NCBI RefSeq assembly: GCF_002705925.1
Contig: NZ_NKRE01000001.1
Coordinates: forward strand, 4,419,976-4,483,975
Source of the DNA: Mycobacterium ostraviense
GTDB taxonomy: Bacteria > Actinomycetota > Actinomycetes > Mycobacteriales > Mycobacteriaceae
Direction: 5' to 3'
Length of the DNA: 64,000 bases
In this document: piece by piece, positions 8,270-17,457 of the stretch
Layout: every line of letters starts with the position of its first letter
Position numbering within the stretch: the stretch's first letter is position 1
Notes under the pieces: generated by a model
The model's database searches: none
What the model was told of the DNA's origin: nothing
The model's input: the letters and a program-made list of their open reading frames with translations, nothing else
Translations under genes and position numbers: made by a program

Positions 8270-9421
8270 TCAGCGCCGGGTCGGGTCGAGCCCCAGCGAC
8301 ATGCCGGCCAGCCCGCGGCGCCGGGCCGCCAAACTCTCGGCAATGTTGAGCAGCTCTTTACCCACCGCCGAATCCGGCGCACTCAAGACCAGCGGCACGC
8401 CCGTGTCACCGGCGGTTACCAGCGCGGGGTCCAGTGGGATCCGGCCCAGCAGCGGCACGTCGGCGCCGACCGCACGGGTCAGCCGCTCAGCCACCTGCTG
8501 ACCTCCGCCCTCGCCGAACACCTGCAGCGTGCTGCCGTCCGGAAGCGTGAGTCCCGACATGTTTTCGACGACGCCGACAATCCGCTGCCGGGTCTGCAGG
8601 GCAATGCTGCCGGCCCGTTCGGCCACTTCGGCAGCGGCCAGCTGCGGCGTGGTCACCACCAGGATCTCGGCGTTGGGAATCAGCTGAGCCACCGATATGG
8701 CGACGTCGCCGGTCCCGGGCGGCAGGTCGAGCAGCAGCACGTCCAGATCACCCCAGTACACGTCGGCCAGGAACTGCTGCAGCGCCCGGTGCAGCATCGG
8801 CCCGCGCCACACCACCGGCGTGTTGCCCTGGGTGAACTGCGCGATCGAGATGACCCGCACCTCGTGGGCGATGGGCGGCAGGATCATCGACTCCACCTGC
8901 GTCGGCCGGTCGGTGGTACCCATCATCCGGGGAATGGAATGACCGTGAATGTCGGCGTCCAGCACGCCGACCGACAGGCCACGGGCGGCCATCGCCGCGG
9001 CCAGGTTGACCGTGACGGTGGACTTGCCGACGCCGCCCTTGCCGGAAGCGACGGCATAGACCCGGGTCAAGGAGCTGGGCTGGGCGAACGGGATGACCGG
9101 TTCCCGCGCGTCACCGCGCAGCTGTTTGCGCAATTCGGTGCGCTGCTCGTCGCTCATGACGTCCAGGCTGACCCGGACGGCTCCGGTGCCGGGAACGTCG
9201 GACACCGCCCGGGCGACGCGCTCGGTGATCTCAGTCTTCTTAGGGCAGGCGGCAGTGGTCAGGTAGATACCGACATGGACCTCGCCCTGCGGGCTGACGT
9301 CGACACCCTTGACCATTCCGAGTTCGGTGATGGGTCGCCGAAGTTCCGGGTCGATCACTTTGGCCAGTGCGGTGCGCACAGCGGCAGTGAGGTTGGCGGC
9401 GTCGTCTCGAGTTCCGGACAT
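8270..9421 (-). CDS. mrp: Mrp/ApbC-type Fe-S cluster carrier ATPase
   Basis: 383-residue P-loop ATPase. An N-terminal MIP18/DUF59 domain (about residues 10-90, VIDPELRRPITELGMV) is followed by a MinD/Mrp ATPase with the deviant Walker A GKGGVGKST at 127-135, the switch motif VLDADIHGHS and the Walker B region VLLLDLPPGTGD. This class carries and inserts iron-sulfur clusters in the cytosol. The usual C-terminal CxxC of some Mrp proteins is not evident. The start chosen is ATG 9421 (MSGTRDDAAN); a GTG directly before it and other upstream starts remain possible. It converges on tatB with only eight bases between stops. Confidence 0.92.
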   Translation of the reverse strand: MSGTRDDAANLTAAVRTALAKVIDPELRRPITELGMVKGVDVSPQGEVHVGIYLTTAACPKKTEITERVARAVSDVPGTGAVRVSLDVMSDEQRTELRKQLRGDAREPVIPFAQPSSLTRVYAVASGKGGVGKSTVTVNLAAAMAARGLSVGVLDADIHGHSIPRMMGTTDRPTQVESMILPPIAHEVRVISIAQFTQGNTPVVWRGPMLHRALQQFLADVYWGDLDVLLLDLPPGTGDVAISVAQLIPNAEILVVTTPQLAAAEVAERAGSIALQTRQRIVGVVENMSGLTLPDGSTLQVFGEGGGQQVAERLTRAVGADVPLLGRIPLDPALVTAGDTGVPLVLSAPDSAVGKELLNIAESLAARRRGLAGMSLGLDPTRR

Positions 9422-9468
9422 CACCGCCGAGTGTATGCGGCCCTGGTGTCGGCCAGCCGGTCGACCGG

Positions 9469-10842
9469 TCAGCTCACCGGAGTGAGCACCGGCCCGCCCG
9501 GCACCGGCGTGGTCGGCGCAGGTGCGGGCGAAGGCCCGGCCGGTTTCGGCGACGCCGAGCCGGACGGGGCCGGGGCTGCCGGTGGCGGCTGGCCAGGGTC
9601 GCCGAGCGCGGGCAGCTCGGCTGGCGGGGGAGCGGCGGGAGCAGCCGGCGGTGTAATCACGATGCCGCCGAACGGGATTGGGGGACCCCCGGGCGCAACC
9701 GCGTCCGGCGGGTTCTGCGAGGTGATGCAGATCAGCGTGCACCCGGGTTGCGGCGCCTGGGGCTGGGGGGTGGGTTGTTGCAGCCACGGCCACAGCGGCG
9801 GCGGCGTGTTGGCCAGCTGCGGCGGGCCGAAGTCGATCAACGGAATGTGGCCCATCGGGTCGTAGGCGCCCAGGCCGTTGACGTTCATCGGCAGGTTGGG
9901 CCCAAGCCCCTCCGGATGCTCCAGGTGTGCGTCGCCGATCGGCGGCGGCGGCCCGGTGATCGGCGGCAGGTCGACCGGCACCACGCCGGTGGCGTACGCC
10001 GCCGCCCAGCCCAGCACGTTCTGGGCATAGGGCATCGAGTTGTTGTAGCGCAAGATGGCGGCCATGACCTGCGCGGGGTCCCGCAGGTTCAGTCCGCCGC
10101 TGCACAGGTAGCGAGCGGCCGCCAGCGTGGAGTCGAACAGGTTCTGCGGATCGGGTACGCCGTCGTTGTCGCCGTCGACGGCGTAACGCGCCCAGGTGCC
10201 GGGCAAGAACTGCATCGGGCCCATGGCGCGGGCGTAGGTGACGCGGTTGCCGATCATGCTCTGGATGATGACCTCGTTGCCGGGCAACGTGCCGTCCAGG
10301 GCGGGCCCGTAGATCGGGCTGACCGCGGTGCCGCGTGAGTCGACCGCGCCGCCGTTGGCGTGCATCGACTCGATCCGCCCGATCCCGGCCAGCAGGTTCC
10401 AGCTGATGCCGCACGCCGGCGCGGCAACGGCCATCTTCTGTTCGGCGTTGCGATAGGCCGTCAGTGCCATAATTGGAATGCCAAGCGCGCCGGGCGAATT
10501 CACGATCATGGGTGGCGGTGGGGCGGCGGTGGTGGCCGCGGCGACGTGGAAGCCGGTCGGCGGACGCGGGACGGCGATGACCGTCGGTCCGGACAGGTCG
10601 ACGAGGGGGGACGGGGCGACCGCGGCCACCGGTGTGATGGCGGTGCGCGCCGACGGCGTCCGTCCGTGGGACGCAGGTGCCGCGCCGCCGACCGCTCCGG
10701 CGAACACCAGGGGGGTGATCATGGCTATGCCGAATACCGGTGACTTCGTGAGGCGCATGGCCCGCTGGCGCACCGAATCCCACAACTGGGTGGCGCCTTC
10801 AGTAACGGCCGGGTGAGCACCCCAGCGGCCCCCTATGCGCAC
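9469..10842 (-). CDS. Membrane-anchored lytic transglycosylase (Rv1230c-like)
   Basis: 457-residue envelope protein. A hydrophobic stretch near residues 35-55 (IAMITPLVFAGAVGGAAPA) acts as signal anchor. An MltB/SLT-like domain follows, with the likely catalytic Glu in AGIGRIES (about residue 158) and the conserved MGPMQFLPGTWARYAVDGD segment. The C-terminal 150 residues are Pro/Ala-rich. The enzyme would cleave peptidoglycan glycan strands. GTG 10842 is preferred because GAGGAC lies about nine bases before it; the longer TTG start at 10857 has no ribosome-binding site. It shares its strand with mrp, 47 bases downstream. Confidence 0.87.
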   Translation of the reverse strand: MRIGGRWGAHPAVTEGATQLWDSVRQRAMRLTKSPVFGIAMITPLVFAGAVGGAAPASHGRTPSARTAITPVAAVAPSPLVDLSGPTVIAVPRPPTGFHVAAATTAAPPPPMIVNSPGALGIPIMALTAYRNAEQKMAVAAPACGISWNLLAGIGRIESMHANGGAVDSRGTAVSPIYGPALDGTLPGNEVIIQSMIGNRVTYARAMGPMQFLPGTWARYAVDGDNDGVPDPQNLFDSTLAAARYLCSGGLNLRDPAQVMAAILRYNNSMPYAQNVLGWAAAYATGVVPVDLPPITGPPPPIGDAHLEHPEGLGPNLPMNVNGLGAYDPMGHIPLIDFGPPQLANTPPPLWPWLQQPTPQPQAPQPGCTLICITSQNPPDAVAPGGPPIPFGGIVITPPAAPAAPPPAELPALGDPGQPPPAAPAPSGSASPKPAGPSPAPAPTTPVPGGPVLTPVS

Positions 10843-10955
10843 CTCGACCGTCCTCAATTATGCGAGCCGTCGAATAACTATGCTTCTTAGCCTCGTGAAC
10901 TAGATCACCATACATAACTCTTGTGACGGGAGTGGCGCAATGGGGGAGTTGGTTC

Positions 10956-11498
10956 TCACAGGGTTTTCCTCGCTCGGCGTTCCGTCCCGTCAGTCGCCCG
11001 CGCCGGGTCGGCGTCCGGATGGGCAGACTGCAAATCGGCCATCAGAGTACGCAGGCTCTCCAGTTCGTGTCGCAGGTAGTCCCGCGTCGGGACCTCGCCG
11101 ATGGCCAACCGCAGGGCAGCCAGCTCCCGCGCCAGGTATTCGGTGTCGGCCTTTGTCTGCGCGGCGCGGCGGCGGTCCTCTTCCAGGGCGACGCGGTCAC
11201 GGTTTTCCTGACGGTTCTGGGCCAGCAGGATCAGCGGTGCCGCGTAGGCGGCCTGGGTGGAAAAGGCCAGATTGAGCAGGATGAACGGGTAGGGATCCCA
11301 GCGCCAGTGAGCCGCGAACAGATTTAACGCGATCCAGGTCAGCACCATCAGCGTTTGCAGCAGCAGGTAACGGCCGGTGCCGAAAAACCGTGCGATGCGT
11401 TCGGTGACTTGCCCGAGAGCCTCAGGGTCCAGCCGCGGCGTGAACCTGCGCGACGTCCGCGGGGTGTACAGCCGCCGAGGTGCTGAGGGCTTGCTCAC
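10956..11498 (-). CDS. DUF1003 membrane protein (Rv1231c-like)
   Basis: 180-residue protein with two membrane helices (LLLQTLMVLTWIALNLFAA and FILLNLAFSTQAAYAAPLIL) followed by a charged, probably coiled-coil C-terminus rich in Arg, Glu and Leu. This is the DUF1003 pattern; its function is not established. The GTG start at 11498 overlaps the stop of the MgtE/CBS gene by four bases, so the two are coupled. The pairing with a CBS/MgtE-N protein suggests a shared role, perhaps in cation sensing or transport, but this is inference. Confidence 0.88.
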   Translation of the reverse strand: MSKPSAPRRLYTPRTSRRFTPRLDPEALGQVTERIARFFGTGRYLLLQTLMVLTWIALNLFAAHWRWDPYPFILLNLAFSTQAAYAAPLILLAQNRQENRDRVALEEDRRRAAQTKADTEYLARELAALRLAIGEVPTRDYLRHELESLRTLMADLQSAHPDADPARATDGTERRARKTL

Positions 11499-12802
11499 AG
11501 GTCTCCTCCGGATCGGGCGGGTCGGCCGGCGGGATCGAGCTGCTGCACGTCCACGCGCCAGTCAGGCGGCAGCAGATGATCGAGCAGGTCGTCGACCGTC
11601 ACCGCGCCCAACAGGTGGCTCTGATCGTCGACCACCGGCCCGCACACCAGGTTGTACGCGGCGAAATAACGGGTTACGGCGGCCATTGGGGTCTCCGGTG
11701 TCAGGGTCAGCAGGTCGGTGTCGACGAGTCCCCCCACCAGGTCGGCCGGCGGTTCGCGAAGCAGTCGCTGCAGCTGCACGCAACCCAGGTAGTGGCCGGT
11801 GGGGGTGGCCGTCGGCGGGCGCGCCACAAAGACCATGGACGACAGCGCGGGGGTCAGGTCGGGGTCGCGGACCCGGGCCAGCGCTTCGGCAACCGACGTG
11901 TCCGGGGTGAGCACCACCGGATTCGAGGTCATCAACCCGCCCGCGGTGTCGGGCGAGTGCTTCAGCAGCCGTCGCACCGAATTGGAGTCGTCGGGGTCCA
12001 TTCGGGTCAGCAACGTCTCGGCATCGTTCGGATTCAGCACCCCGAGCAGGTCGGCGGCGTCGTCGGGATCCATCTCCTCGAGGACGTCGGCAGCGCGATC
12101 GGTCCCGAGTTGGGACAAAACTTCGGCCTGATCCGATTCGGGCAGCTCCTGCAGGATGTCGGCCAGCCGTTCGTTGTCGAGCGCCCGGAACACCTCGTAG
12201 CGGCGTTTGGACGGGAGACCGCGGATGGCGTCGGCGACGTCGACCGGGCGCCGCCCCTCGAACTGGTCCAGCAGTTGTGCCACGGCCTGACCGGGCATGG
12301 CCAGGGCAGACGGCGTCAATCCGCGTACGTATTGCCAGTCCACGATGTGTACCGGTCCCCGCCGTCCCAGCCGTCGGTGGGCGCGAACGGCGACCCTGGT
12401 CACCAGCCAGTCGCGGGTTCGCGTTTGCTCGATGCCCAGGTCGGTCACCACCAGGTCGGCGCTGGCCAGCTCCGGCAGGGCCGGGTCGTTGACCTTGACG
12501 GGTGTGTCGAGCACTTGGCCGATTGCCAGGACCTCACCCGGCCGCTGTTCGAAGTGGCGTAACGACACGCTGCCGGTGGCGAGTGTCACCGCGTCCGGCT
12601 CGATCGCAGCGACTCGCAGGATCGGTATGAAGATGCTGCGGCGGGTCGCCAGATCGACCACCAGCCCCAGTACGCGCGGCTGCTGGCGGACAATGCTGAT
12701 GCTGATCACGACATCGCGAACCCGGCCGAAGGATTCGCCGAGCGGACCCAGCACCATCATCCGCGACAGCCGCGCCACATAAACCCTGTTGACCGAGCCC
12801 AT
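11495..12802 (-). CDS. MgtE-N/CBS domain protein without a channel domain (Rv1232c-like)
   Basis: 435 residues. The N-terminus resembles PRC-barrel repeats (GRVRDVVISISI and VLGLVVDLATRRSIFIP). The middle, about 175-290, is an MgtE N-domain superhelix with repeats such as LQELPESDQAEVL and LEEMDPDDAADLL. Two CBS motifs follow (TAGGLMTSNPVVL and LLTLTPETPMAAV). The MgtE membrane channel is missing, so this is a soluble Mg2+/nucleotide-sensing module rather than a transporter. The partner may be the DUF1003 membrane protein that follows with a four-base overlap. ATG at 12802. Confidence 0.88.
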   Translation of the reverse strand: MGSVNRVYVARLSRMMVLGPLGESFGRVRDVVISISIVRQQPRVLGLVVDLATRRSIFIPILRVAAIEPDAVTLATGSVSLRHFEQRPGEVLAIGQVLDTPVKVNDPALPELASADLVVTDLGIEQTRTRDWLVTRVAVRAHRRLGRRGPVHIVDWQYVRGLTPSALAMPGQAVAQLLDQFEGRRPVDVADAIRGLPSKRRYEVFRALDNERLADILQELPESDQAEVLSQLGTDRAADVLEEMDPDDAADLLGVLNPNDAETLLTRMDPDDSNSVRRLLKHSPDTAGGLMTSNPVVLTPDTSVAEALARVRDPDLTPALSSMVFVARPPTATPTGHYLGCVQLQRLLREPPADLVGGLVDTDLLTLTPETPMAAVTRYFAAYNLVCGPVVDDQSHLLGAVTVDDLLDHLLPPDWRVDVQQLDPAGRPARSGGDL

Positions 12803-12854
12803 GATTGAGAGCGTAGGCAGCCCGATGGCAGGTGCTGACGGGTGCTAACGGGTT

Positions 12855-13550
12855 CTAATGGGACGGAAGGCTGAAGATCGCGACGATCAGATAGACCAGC
12901 AGCGTCGCAACGCCGATCACGATGCCGGCCACCGCCAGGCCATAGCCGTCTTCTCGGGTTTGCTTGATCTGGTTGAGCGCGATCGTGCCCATCACGATGG
13001 ACACGATCGAGCCGATGCAGCAGAACACGCCCACGAACGACGACACAAGCGAGACGATCGCCATGGTGTTGGTGCCCGGCATCGTTGGGCCCGGCGGGGA
13101 GTAATAGCCGCCCATATAGTCCGGCGGCGGGTACGGCGGCGGGAAATTGCCGCCCGGGTAGGAGGGCGGCGGGTATGCGGATCCGCCGTACTGCGATGCC
13201 ATGGGTGTGGGATACGGGCCCGGGTAATCTGCCGGCGGCGCGCCGTACGGCGAATATCCCGGCGGCGCGTAGGTGGGCGGCGAAGTCGGTGGCGGATACC
13301 CGGGCGCGTAGCCAGACGGATACCCCGCCGGGCCCGGCGGGCCGGGCGGATAACCGGGCGGATACCCGGGCGGATAACCGGGCGGATACGCGGGCGGGTA
13401 GTCGGCGGGTGGCGACGATGTTTCCGGGGCCGCCCACGGGACGCCGGAGCTGGAGGAACCGGGCTGCTCAGGGCGCTGCTCACCGGCCGCGGGAGGTGAG
13501 GTCGTGCCGTCGTGGGCACCCTCGTCGGAGGAGCCACCGGAAGCTGTCAT
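12855..13550 (-). CDS. Pro/Gly/Tyr-rich DUF4190-type membrane protein (Rv1233c-like)
   Basis: 231 residues. The first 150 are low-complexity, dominated by Tyr-Pro-Pro-Gly repeats (YPPGYPPGYPPG) that show as 12-bp tandem DNA repeats around 13340-13400. Two membrane helices close the protein (IVSLVSSFVGVFCCIGSIVS and AGIVIGVATLLVYLIVAIF), the DUF4190 arrangement. The start is ATG 13550 (MTASGGSSDE); longer readings lack support. The function is unknown; such proteins often have intrinsically disordered cytoplasmic tails. The tandem repeat makes length variation between strains likely. Confidence 0.85.
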   Translation of the reverse strand: MTASGGSSDEGAHDGTTSPPAAGEQRPEQPGSSSSGVPWAAPETSSPPADYPPAYPPGYPPGYPPGYPPGPPGPAGYPSGYAPGYPPPTSPPTYAPPGYSPYGAPPADYPGPYPTPMASQYGGSAYPPPSYPGGNFPPPYPPPDYMGGYYSPPGPTMPGTNTMAIVSLVSSFVGVFCCIGSIVSIVMGTIALNQIKQTREDGYGLAVAGIVIGVATLLVYLIVAIFSLPSH

Positions 13551-13776
13551 GGTGATCAACCTAGCCGACGGGACCGGGCCGACGCCCGGGTGCGGGCGGC
13601 GCCGGTGGCCCCCTGAAATGACGGCATACTCCTTCGTCGGGCGAGGCCCCCGCCGGGCGAAATATGGGTAATACCCGGTGCGAGGCGACCGGTTCGCGGT
13701 CGTCCTGATAATGCGCGGGCGTCCCGAAGATGAAACGATGGCCAGGGCATAGCACGGCAGAGGAGAATGAGAACCG

Positions 13777-14304
13777 ATGACTAGCCCATTCCAGCCGGGA
13801 CAGGTTCCCGGTGCCACACCGCCCACCGGGCCTGCTGGTCGACGGGTTGTGCCCGGATTGCCCACCCCGCCCAAAGGCTGGCCGGTCGGGTCCTATCCCA
13901 CCTACGCCGAGGCGCAGCGCGCTGTCGACTACCTGTCGGAGCAGGAATTCCCGGTCCAGCAGGTGACCATCGTCGGCGTCGACCTGATGCAGGTGGAACG
14001 CGTGACGGGCCGGCTGACCTGGCCGAAGGTGCTCGGCGGCGGTGTGCTCAGCGGAGCGTGGCTCGGTCTGTTCATCGGCTTGGTGCTCGGCTTCTTCAGC
14101 CCCAACCCGTGGGCCGCGCTGGTCACCGGTTTGGTCGCCGGGGTTTTCTTCGGGCTGATCACCTCCGCGGTTCCGTATGCGATGGCGCGCGGCACCAGGG
14201 ATTTCAGCTCGACTATGCAATTGGTGGCCGGCCGCTACGACGTACTCTGCGATCCGCAAAACGCGGAGAAGGCACGCGATCTGCTGGCGCGTTTGGCGAT
14301 CTGA
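13777..14304 (+). CDS. General-stress-protein-17M-like membrane protein (Rv1234-like)
   Basis: 175 residues. A Pro-rich N-terminus is followed by a GSP17M-type domain (GSYPTYAEAQRAVDYLSEQE, VTIVGVDL) and a Gly-rich hydrophobic hairpin (LGGGVLSGAWLGLFIGLVLG and ALVTGLVAGVFFGLITSAV) that probably spans the membrane twice. AGGAGAA lies about ten bases before ATG 13777. It is directly upstream of lpqY, only five bases from the lpqY start used here, so it may be the first gene of the lpqY-sugABC transcript. Its role is unknown. Confidence 0.87.
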   Translation: MTSPFQPGQVPGATPPTGPAGRRVVPGLPTPPKGWPVGSYPTYAEAQRAVDYLSEQEFPVQQVTIVGVDLMQVERVTGRLTWPKVLGGGVLSGAWLGLFIGLVLGFFSPNPWAALVTGLVAGVFFGLITSAVPYAMARGTRDFSSTMQLVAGRYDVLCDPQNAEKARDLLARLAI

Positions 14305-14309
14305 CGCCG

Positions 14310-15716
14310 GTGCCGGTGGCGAAGGTGAGGCGGCTGGGCGCGGCCGTGCTGGCGGCGCTGACGGTCGCGTCCGCGGTCTCGGCCTGCGGGTCGCGCGGCC
14401 ACGGACTGGTGCTCAGCTTCTACACCCCGGCCACCGACGGGGCCACGTTCACCGCTATTGCGCAACGCTGTACCGAGCAAGCCGGCGGCCGATACGTCAT
14501 CGAGCACGTGAGCCTGCCCCGGTCACCCGACCAGCAGCGGCTCCAACTGGCCCGGCGGCTGACCGGAAACGATCACACCCTGGACGTGATAGCGATGGAC
14601 GTCGTCTGGACGGCCGAGTTCGCCGAGGCCGGGTGGACGGTGCCGCTGTCGGCGGATCCGGCCGGGCTGACCGAGGCCGATGCCACCTCCGACACGCTTC
14701 CGGGCCCGATCAGGACGGCCACCTGGAAGCACCGGCTCTTTGGCGCGCCCGTCACCACCAATACCCAATTGCTTTGGTATCGGCCGGATTTGGTGCCTCA
14801 GCCGCCGGGGGATTGGAACGCCATGGTGGCCGAGGCGGCCCGACTGCGCGCCGCCGGTTTGCCGAGTTGGATCGCGGCGCAGGCCAACCAGGGCGAGGGT
14901 CTGGTGGTGTGGTTCAACACCGTGCTGACCAGCGTCGGCGGTCAGGTGCTCGACGAGGACGGCAAACGGGTCACCCTGACCGACACCCCCGAGCATCGGG
15001 CCGCCACCGTCGCCGCACTGCGGGTCTTGAAATCGGTGGCCACCGCACCCGGAGCCGACCCGTCGATCAGCCGCGCGGAGGAGGGCACCGCCCGGCTGGC
15101 GTTCGAACAGGGAAAGGCGGCCCTGGAGGTCAACTGGCCGTACGTGTTCGCCTCCATGCTGGAGAATGCGGTCAAGGGTGGGGTGCCGTTTCTGCCGCTC
15201 AACCGCCTTCCCGAATTGGCCGGCGCCGTCGACAACGTCGGTACCTTCGTGCCCAGCGACAGACAGTTCCGCATTGCCTATCAAGCCAGCCAGAGGGTGT
15301 TCGGTTTCGCGCCCTATCCAGGCGTCCTGCCGGGCCAGCCGGCCAAGGTGACGATCGGCGGGCTGAACCTGGCGGTGGCCAGCACCACCCGCCATAAAGC
15401 CGAGGCGTTCGAAGCGGTCCGATGCCTGCGTAACCTGCAGAACCAGCAATATCTCTCGATCCAGGGCGGTCTTCCCGCGGTACGGACCTCGCTGTACTCC
15501 GACCCGCAGTTCCAGGCGAAATATCCGATGTACGAGATCATCCGCCGACAGCTCACCGACGCCGCCGTGCGGCCGGCGACGCCGGCCTACCAAGCGGTGT
15601 CGCTGCGGCTGGCGGCGGCGCTGAGTCCGGTCACCAAGATCGACCCGGAACGCACCGCCGACGAGCTCGCCGCGCAGGTGCACAAGGCCGTCGACGGCAA
15701 GGGCCTGCTGCCGTGA
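14310..15716 (+). CDS. lpqY: Trehalose-binding lipoprotein LpqY
   Basis: 468-residue ABC substrate-binding lipoprotein. The signal peptide ends in a lipobox VSAC with Cys26, and the body is an extracellular family 1 solute-binding protein (GLVLSFYTPATDGATFTAIA at the mature start). In M. tuberculosis LpqY captures trehalose released during mycolate transfer and passes it to SugABC (established knowledge). GTG 14310 gives the same length as the M. tuberculosis protein; GTG codons at 14316 and 14325 are alternatives. Its stop overlaps the sugA start by four bases. Confidence 0.92.
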   Translation: MPVAKVRRLGAAVLAALTVASAVSACGSRGHGLVLSFYTPATDGATFTAIAQRCTEQAGGRYVIEHVSLPRSPDQQRLQLARRLTGNDHTLDVIAMDVVWTAEFAEAGWTVPLSADPAGLTEADATSDTLPGPIRTATWKHRLFGAPVTTNTQLLWYRPDLVPQPPGDWNAMVAEAARLRAAGLPSWIAAQANQGEGLVVWFNTVLTSVGGQVLDEDGKRVTLTDTPEHRAATVAALRVLKSVATAPGADPSISRAEEGTARLAFEQGKAALEVNWPYVFASMLENAVKGGVPFLPLNRLPELAGAVDNVGTFVPSDRQFRIAYQASQRVFGFAPYPGVLPGQPAKVTIGGLNLAVASTTRHKAEAFEAVRCLRNLQNQQYLSIQGGLPAVRTSLYSDPQFQAKYPMYEIIRRQLTDAAVRPATPAYQAVSLRLAAALSPVTKIDPERTADELAAQVHKAVDGKGLLP

Positions 15717-16624
15717 CGCACGCTTTCGTGCGCTCGGGGAATCGCCGAGCCGAGCAGCGCCTGGCGTTCATCCTGGTGGCACCGGCGGCGCTGTTGATGC
15801 TGGCGGTGACGGCCTACCCGATCGGCTATGCGGTGTGGCTGAGCCTGCAGCGCAACAATTTCGCTAACCCCGGCGACACCGCGTTCATCGGACTGGGCAA
15901 CTACCAAACGGTTCTGACCGACCGGTATTGGTGGACGGCGCTGGCGGTCACGCTGGCGATCACGGTGGTCTCGGTGACGCTCGAGTTCGTGCTGGGCCTG
16001 GCGCTGGCGCTGGTGATGCACCACACGCTGATCGGCAAGGGGCTGGTGCGCACCGCGGTGCTGATCCCGTACGGGATCGTCACGGTGGTCGCCTCGTACA
16101 GCTGGTACTACGCCTGGACCCCGGGCACCGGATACCTGGCCAACCTGCTGCCGCACGGCAGTGCGCCGCTGACCCAACAGGTCCCGTCGCTGGGCGTCGT
16201 GGTGATTGCCGAGGTGTGGAAGACCACACCGTTCATGTCACTGCTGCTGCTGGCCGGTTTGGCGATGGTCCCCGAAGATCTGTTGAAGGCCGCACAAGTC
16301 GACGGGGCCGGCGCCTGGCGACGGCTGCGCAAGGTCATCCTGCCGATCATCAAGCCGGCGGTCGTGGTGGCGTTGCTGTTCCGGACTCTGGATGCTTTCC
16401 GCATTTTCGACAACATCTATGTGCTGACCGCCGGCGAGAACAACACCCAGTCGGTGTCAATCCTGGGCTACGACAACCTGTTCAAAGGCTTCAACGTCGG
16501 TCTCGGCTCGGCGATCAGCGTGCTGATCTTCGGCTGCGTGGCCCTCATCGCGTTCATGTTCATCAAGCTGTTCGGCGCCCAACGACCGACAGCAGCTGTA
16601 GGGACGGACGTGGATGGCCGCTGA
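15713..16624 (+). CDS. sugA: Trehalose ABC importer permease SugA
   Basis: 303-residue permease with six expected membrane helices and the binding-protein-dependent transport (EAA) loop around DLLKAAQVDGAGAWRRLRKV. The first helix is FILVAPAALLMLAVTAYPIG. It pairs with SugB to form the channel of the LpqY-SugABC trehalose recycling importer. GTG 15713 overlaps the lpqY stop (GTGA) and the 3' end overlaps sugB by 11 bases, so translation of the operon is tightly coupled. Confidence 0.93.
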   Translation: MTHAFVRSGNRRAEQRLAFILVAPAALLMLAVTAYPIGYAVWLSLQRNNFANPGDTAFIGLGNYQTVLTDRYWWTALAVTLAITVVSVTLEFVLGLALALVMHHTLIGKGLVRTAVLIPYGIVTVVASYSWYYAWTPGTGYLANLLPHGSAPLTQQVPSLGVVVIAEVWKTTPFMSLLLLAGLAMVPEDLLKAAQVDGAGAWRRLRKVILPIIKPAVVVALLFRTLDAFRIFDNIYVLTAGENNTQSVSILGYDNLFKGFNVGLGSAISVLIFGCVALIAFMFIKLFGAQRPTAAVGTDVDGR

Positions 16625-17453
16625 AAAGTTGGCAGCCCGTCGCGCTACGTTTTGGGCAGTCGTCGACACGGTGGTCGTGGTGTATGCGTTGCTTCCGGTG
16701 CTGTGGATTTTCAGCTTGTCGCTCAAGCCGACGTCAACGGTCAAGGACGGCAAGCTGATTCCGTCGTCGGTGACCCTGGACAACTATCGTGGGGTCTTCC
16801 GGGGCGAATTCTTCAGCTCGGCGCTGATCAACTCCATCGGAGTCGGGCTGATCACCACGGTGATAGCGGTGGCGCTCGGCGCCATGGCGGCGTATGCGAT
16901 CGCCCGGCTGGAGTTTCCGGGCAAGCGGGCGCTGATCGGGGCCACGCTGCTGATCACCATGTTCCCGGCAATCTCGCTGGTGACACCGCTGTTCAACATC
17001 GAGCGCGCCGTCGGCCTGTTCGACACCTGGCCGGGCTTGATCCTGCCGTACATCACTTTTGCTCTGCCGCTTGCCATTTACACGCTGTCGGCGTTCTTCC
17101 GGGAGGTCCCCTGGGATCTGGAGAAAGCGGCCAAGATGGACGGCGCGACCCCTGGGCAGGCCTTCCGCAAAGTGATTGCGCCGCTGGCGGCTCCGGGGCT
17201 GGTGACCGCCGCGATTCTGGTGTTCATCTTCGCCTGGAATGACCTGCTGCTCGCGCTGTCGCTGACGGCGACCAGGGCGGCGATCACCGCGCCGGTGGCG
17301 ATCGCCAACTTCACTGGTAGTTCGCAGTTCGAGGAGCCGACGGGATCGATTGCGGCCGGAGCTATCGTGATCACGGTTCCGATCATCGTCTTCGTTCTCG
17401 TCTTCCAACGACGGATTGTCGCCGGCTTGACGTCCGGGGCTGTGAAGGGATAG
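16614..17453 (+). CDS. sugB: Trehalose ABC importer permease SugB
   Basis: 279-residue second permease. Its EAA loop is DLEKAAKMDGATPGQAFRKV, which contacts the SugC ATPase. The N-terminus has a membrane helix (VVYALLPVLWIFSLSL) preceded by basic residues, and the C-terminus ends FQRRIVAGLTSGAVKG, very close to the M. tuberculosis protein. ATG 16614 lies within the 3' end of sugA; a later start within the first dozen codons is possible since the M. tuberculosis form is slightly shorter. Four bases separate it from sugC. Confidence 0.93.
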   Translation: MAAEKLAARRATFWAVVDTVVVVYALLPVLWIFSLSLKPTSTVKDGKLIPSSVTLDNYRGVFRGEFFSSALINSIGVGLITTVIAVALGAMAAYAIARLEFPGKRALIGATLLITMFPAISLVTPLFNIERAVGLFDTWPGLILPYITFALPLAIYTLSAFFREVPWDLEKAAKMDGATPGQAFRKVIAPLAAPGLVTAAILVFIFAWNDLLLALSLTATRAAITAPVAIANFTGSSQFEEPTGSIAAGAIVITVPIIVFVLVFQRRIVAGLTSGAVKG

Positions 17454-17457
17454 TGCA

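Noticed and set aside
13340..13400. 12-bp tandem repeats as a possible regulatory array
   Set aside because: They are in frame within the membrane protein gene and encode the YPPG repeats.
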